From positions 1 to 6,437 of the forward strand of contig ONWL01000184.1 in assembly GCA_900321525.1 (NCBI GenBank): a stretch of DNA of 6,437 bases. Direction: 5' to 3'. A program made the translations under genes and the position numbers. Below the pieces are notes generated by a model. It worked only from the letters and a program-made list of their open reading frames with translations. It was not told the DNA's origin and did no database searches. Within the stretch, counting starts at the first letter, position 1. The number at the start of each line of letters is the position of its first letter. This DNA is from an uncultured Eubacteriales bacterium (GTDB lineage: Bacteria; Bacillota; Clostridia; Lachnospirales; Lachnospiraceae). Positions 5,792 to 6,437 of the stretch are shown piece by piece.

Positions 5792-6437
5792 ATGAAAAAA
5801 AGAAAGTTACTGGGTTTATTATTGTGCACAACGATGGCTTTTGGTATGACTGCCTGTGGTAAAAACGAAAGTAAGACAGAGAAACCCTCTGTAGGAAACG
5901 TATCTGAAACAACTGCTTCAAAGTCATCTGATAATGATGAGGATGGGTTATATGCGACAGATGCTTCTTTGAAACTGTGGGGCTCTCAAGATGATCAAGA
6001 GTATCTGAAATATGTGGTAGAACAGTTTAAGCGGGATTATCCTGTAGCAGCAGACTGGAACATTGAACTGGCAGTGATCAGTTCCGCAGATGCCAAGGAT
6101 GAGGTATTAAAGGATCCGGCGGCAGCGGCAGATGTGTTTGAATTTGCGTCCGATCAGCTGGCAAGTCTTGTAGGGGCAGGTACTTTATATCGAATCACAT
6201 CTGACAGAGCGGAATTAGAAGAGAACAACATTGAGACTGCGGTTGCGGCAGCATGCATGGGGGATGAACTTTATGGTTATCCAAGTACATCCAATTCCTA
6301 TTTTATGTACTATGACAAGAGTGTTTATTCAGAAGATGAAGTAACAAGTCTTGATACCATGTTGGAAAAAGACATAGATGGTGTGACAAATTTTGCAATG
6401 GATCTGGACAATGGCTGGTATATGGCATCCTTCTTCT
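5792..6437 (+). CDS. Sugar ABC-transporter solute-binding lipoprotein, 3' end outside window
   Basis: The visible 215 codons encode the front of a family 1 extracellular solute-binding protein, which captures a sugar outside the membrane and hands it to an ABC permease. A lipoprotein signal peptide is clear: basic MKKRK, a hydrophobic stretch at 6-18, and lipobox MTAC with C22 as the lipidated residue. A flexible linker rich in S, T, D and E follows (23-55). The binding domain begins with SLKLWGSQDDQEYLKYVVEQFKRDYP (59-84), and YGYPSTSNSYFMYYDK at 161-176 is the usual segment in maltose-type binders. AGGAGG (5778-5783) sits 8 nt before the ATG. The pullulanase-type fragment across the element suggests maltodextrin as substrate, but this is context only. 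Only 24 nt separate it from the insertion sequence, so its native promoter seems lost. Confidence 0.85.
   Translation, partial: MKKRKLLGLLLCTTMAFGMTACGKNESKTEKPSVGNVSETTASKSSDNDEDGLYATDASLKLWGSQDDQEYLKYVVEQFKRDYPVAADWNIELAVISSADAKDEVLKDPAAAADVFEFASDQLASLVGAGTLYRITSDRAELEENNIETAVAAACMGDELYGYPSTSNSYFMYYDKSVYSEDEVTSLDTMLEKDIDGVTNFAMDLDNGWYMASFF

Overview
The window looks like a chromosomal segment of a gut-type Firmicute, probably Lachnospiraceae (Clostridium cluster XIVa). The reasons are the style of its Y-family polymerase, strong AGGAGG-type ribosome binding sites, consensus sigma-A promoters, and a secreted starch-active-type protein next to a sugar-binding lipoprotein. The assignment rests on protein flavour only; there is no rRNA or other marker gene.

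Layout. Positions 1-1118 (+) hold the 3' part of a DinB-type DNA polymerase IV. Positions 1119-1424 are non-coding and carry an 18-bp direct repeat, a near-perfect extended -10 promoter (1238-1266), and a 12-bp palindrome (1277-1288) just past the predicted transcription start. Positions 1425-2402 (+) encode a stand-alone aldolase-type DRE-TIM metallo-enzyme. Positions 2403-2728 hold a strong intrinsic terminator, a second hairpin and a promoter. Positions 2729-3667 (+) encode an exported protein built of pullulanase-type X25-like beta modules that stops in the middle of its third module.

Positions 3735-5767 look like a complete insertion sequence: 13-bp perfect terminal inverted repeats (14 bp counting the adjacent A/T), a minus-strand DDE transposase (4181-5635) with two zinc ribbons, and about 430 bases of non-coding DNA beyond its stop, much of it a dense array of hairpins. 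Immediately outside the right end, 5792-6437 (+) encodes the beginning of a sugar ABC-transporter solute-binding lipoprotein that runs off the window.

Interpretation. No target-site duplication is visible. The gene to the left of the element lacks its C-terminal part, and the lipoprotein to the right keeps only its ribosome binding site. The simplest reading is that the element, or a rearrangement between copies of it, removed the rest of a pullulanase-like gene together with the promoter region of a sugar-uptake operon. The most interesting signal is a predicted fold-back structure in transposase mRNA that would form only in transcripts entering from outside the element and would bury both the ribosome binding site and the start codon. 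The hairpin array, whose arms can pair in mutually exclusive ways, is the second. No defence system, CRISPR array or tRNA/rRNA gene was seen.
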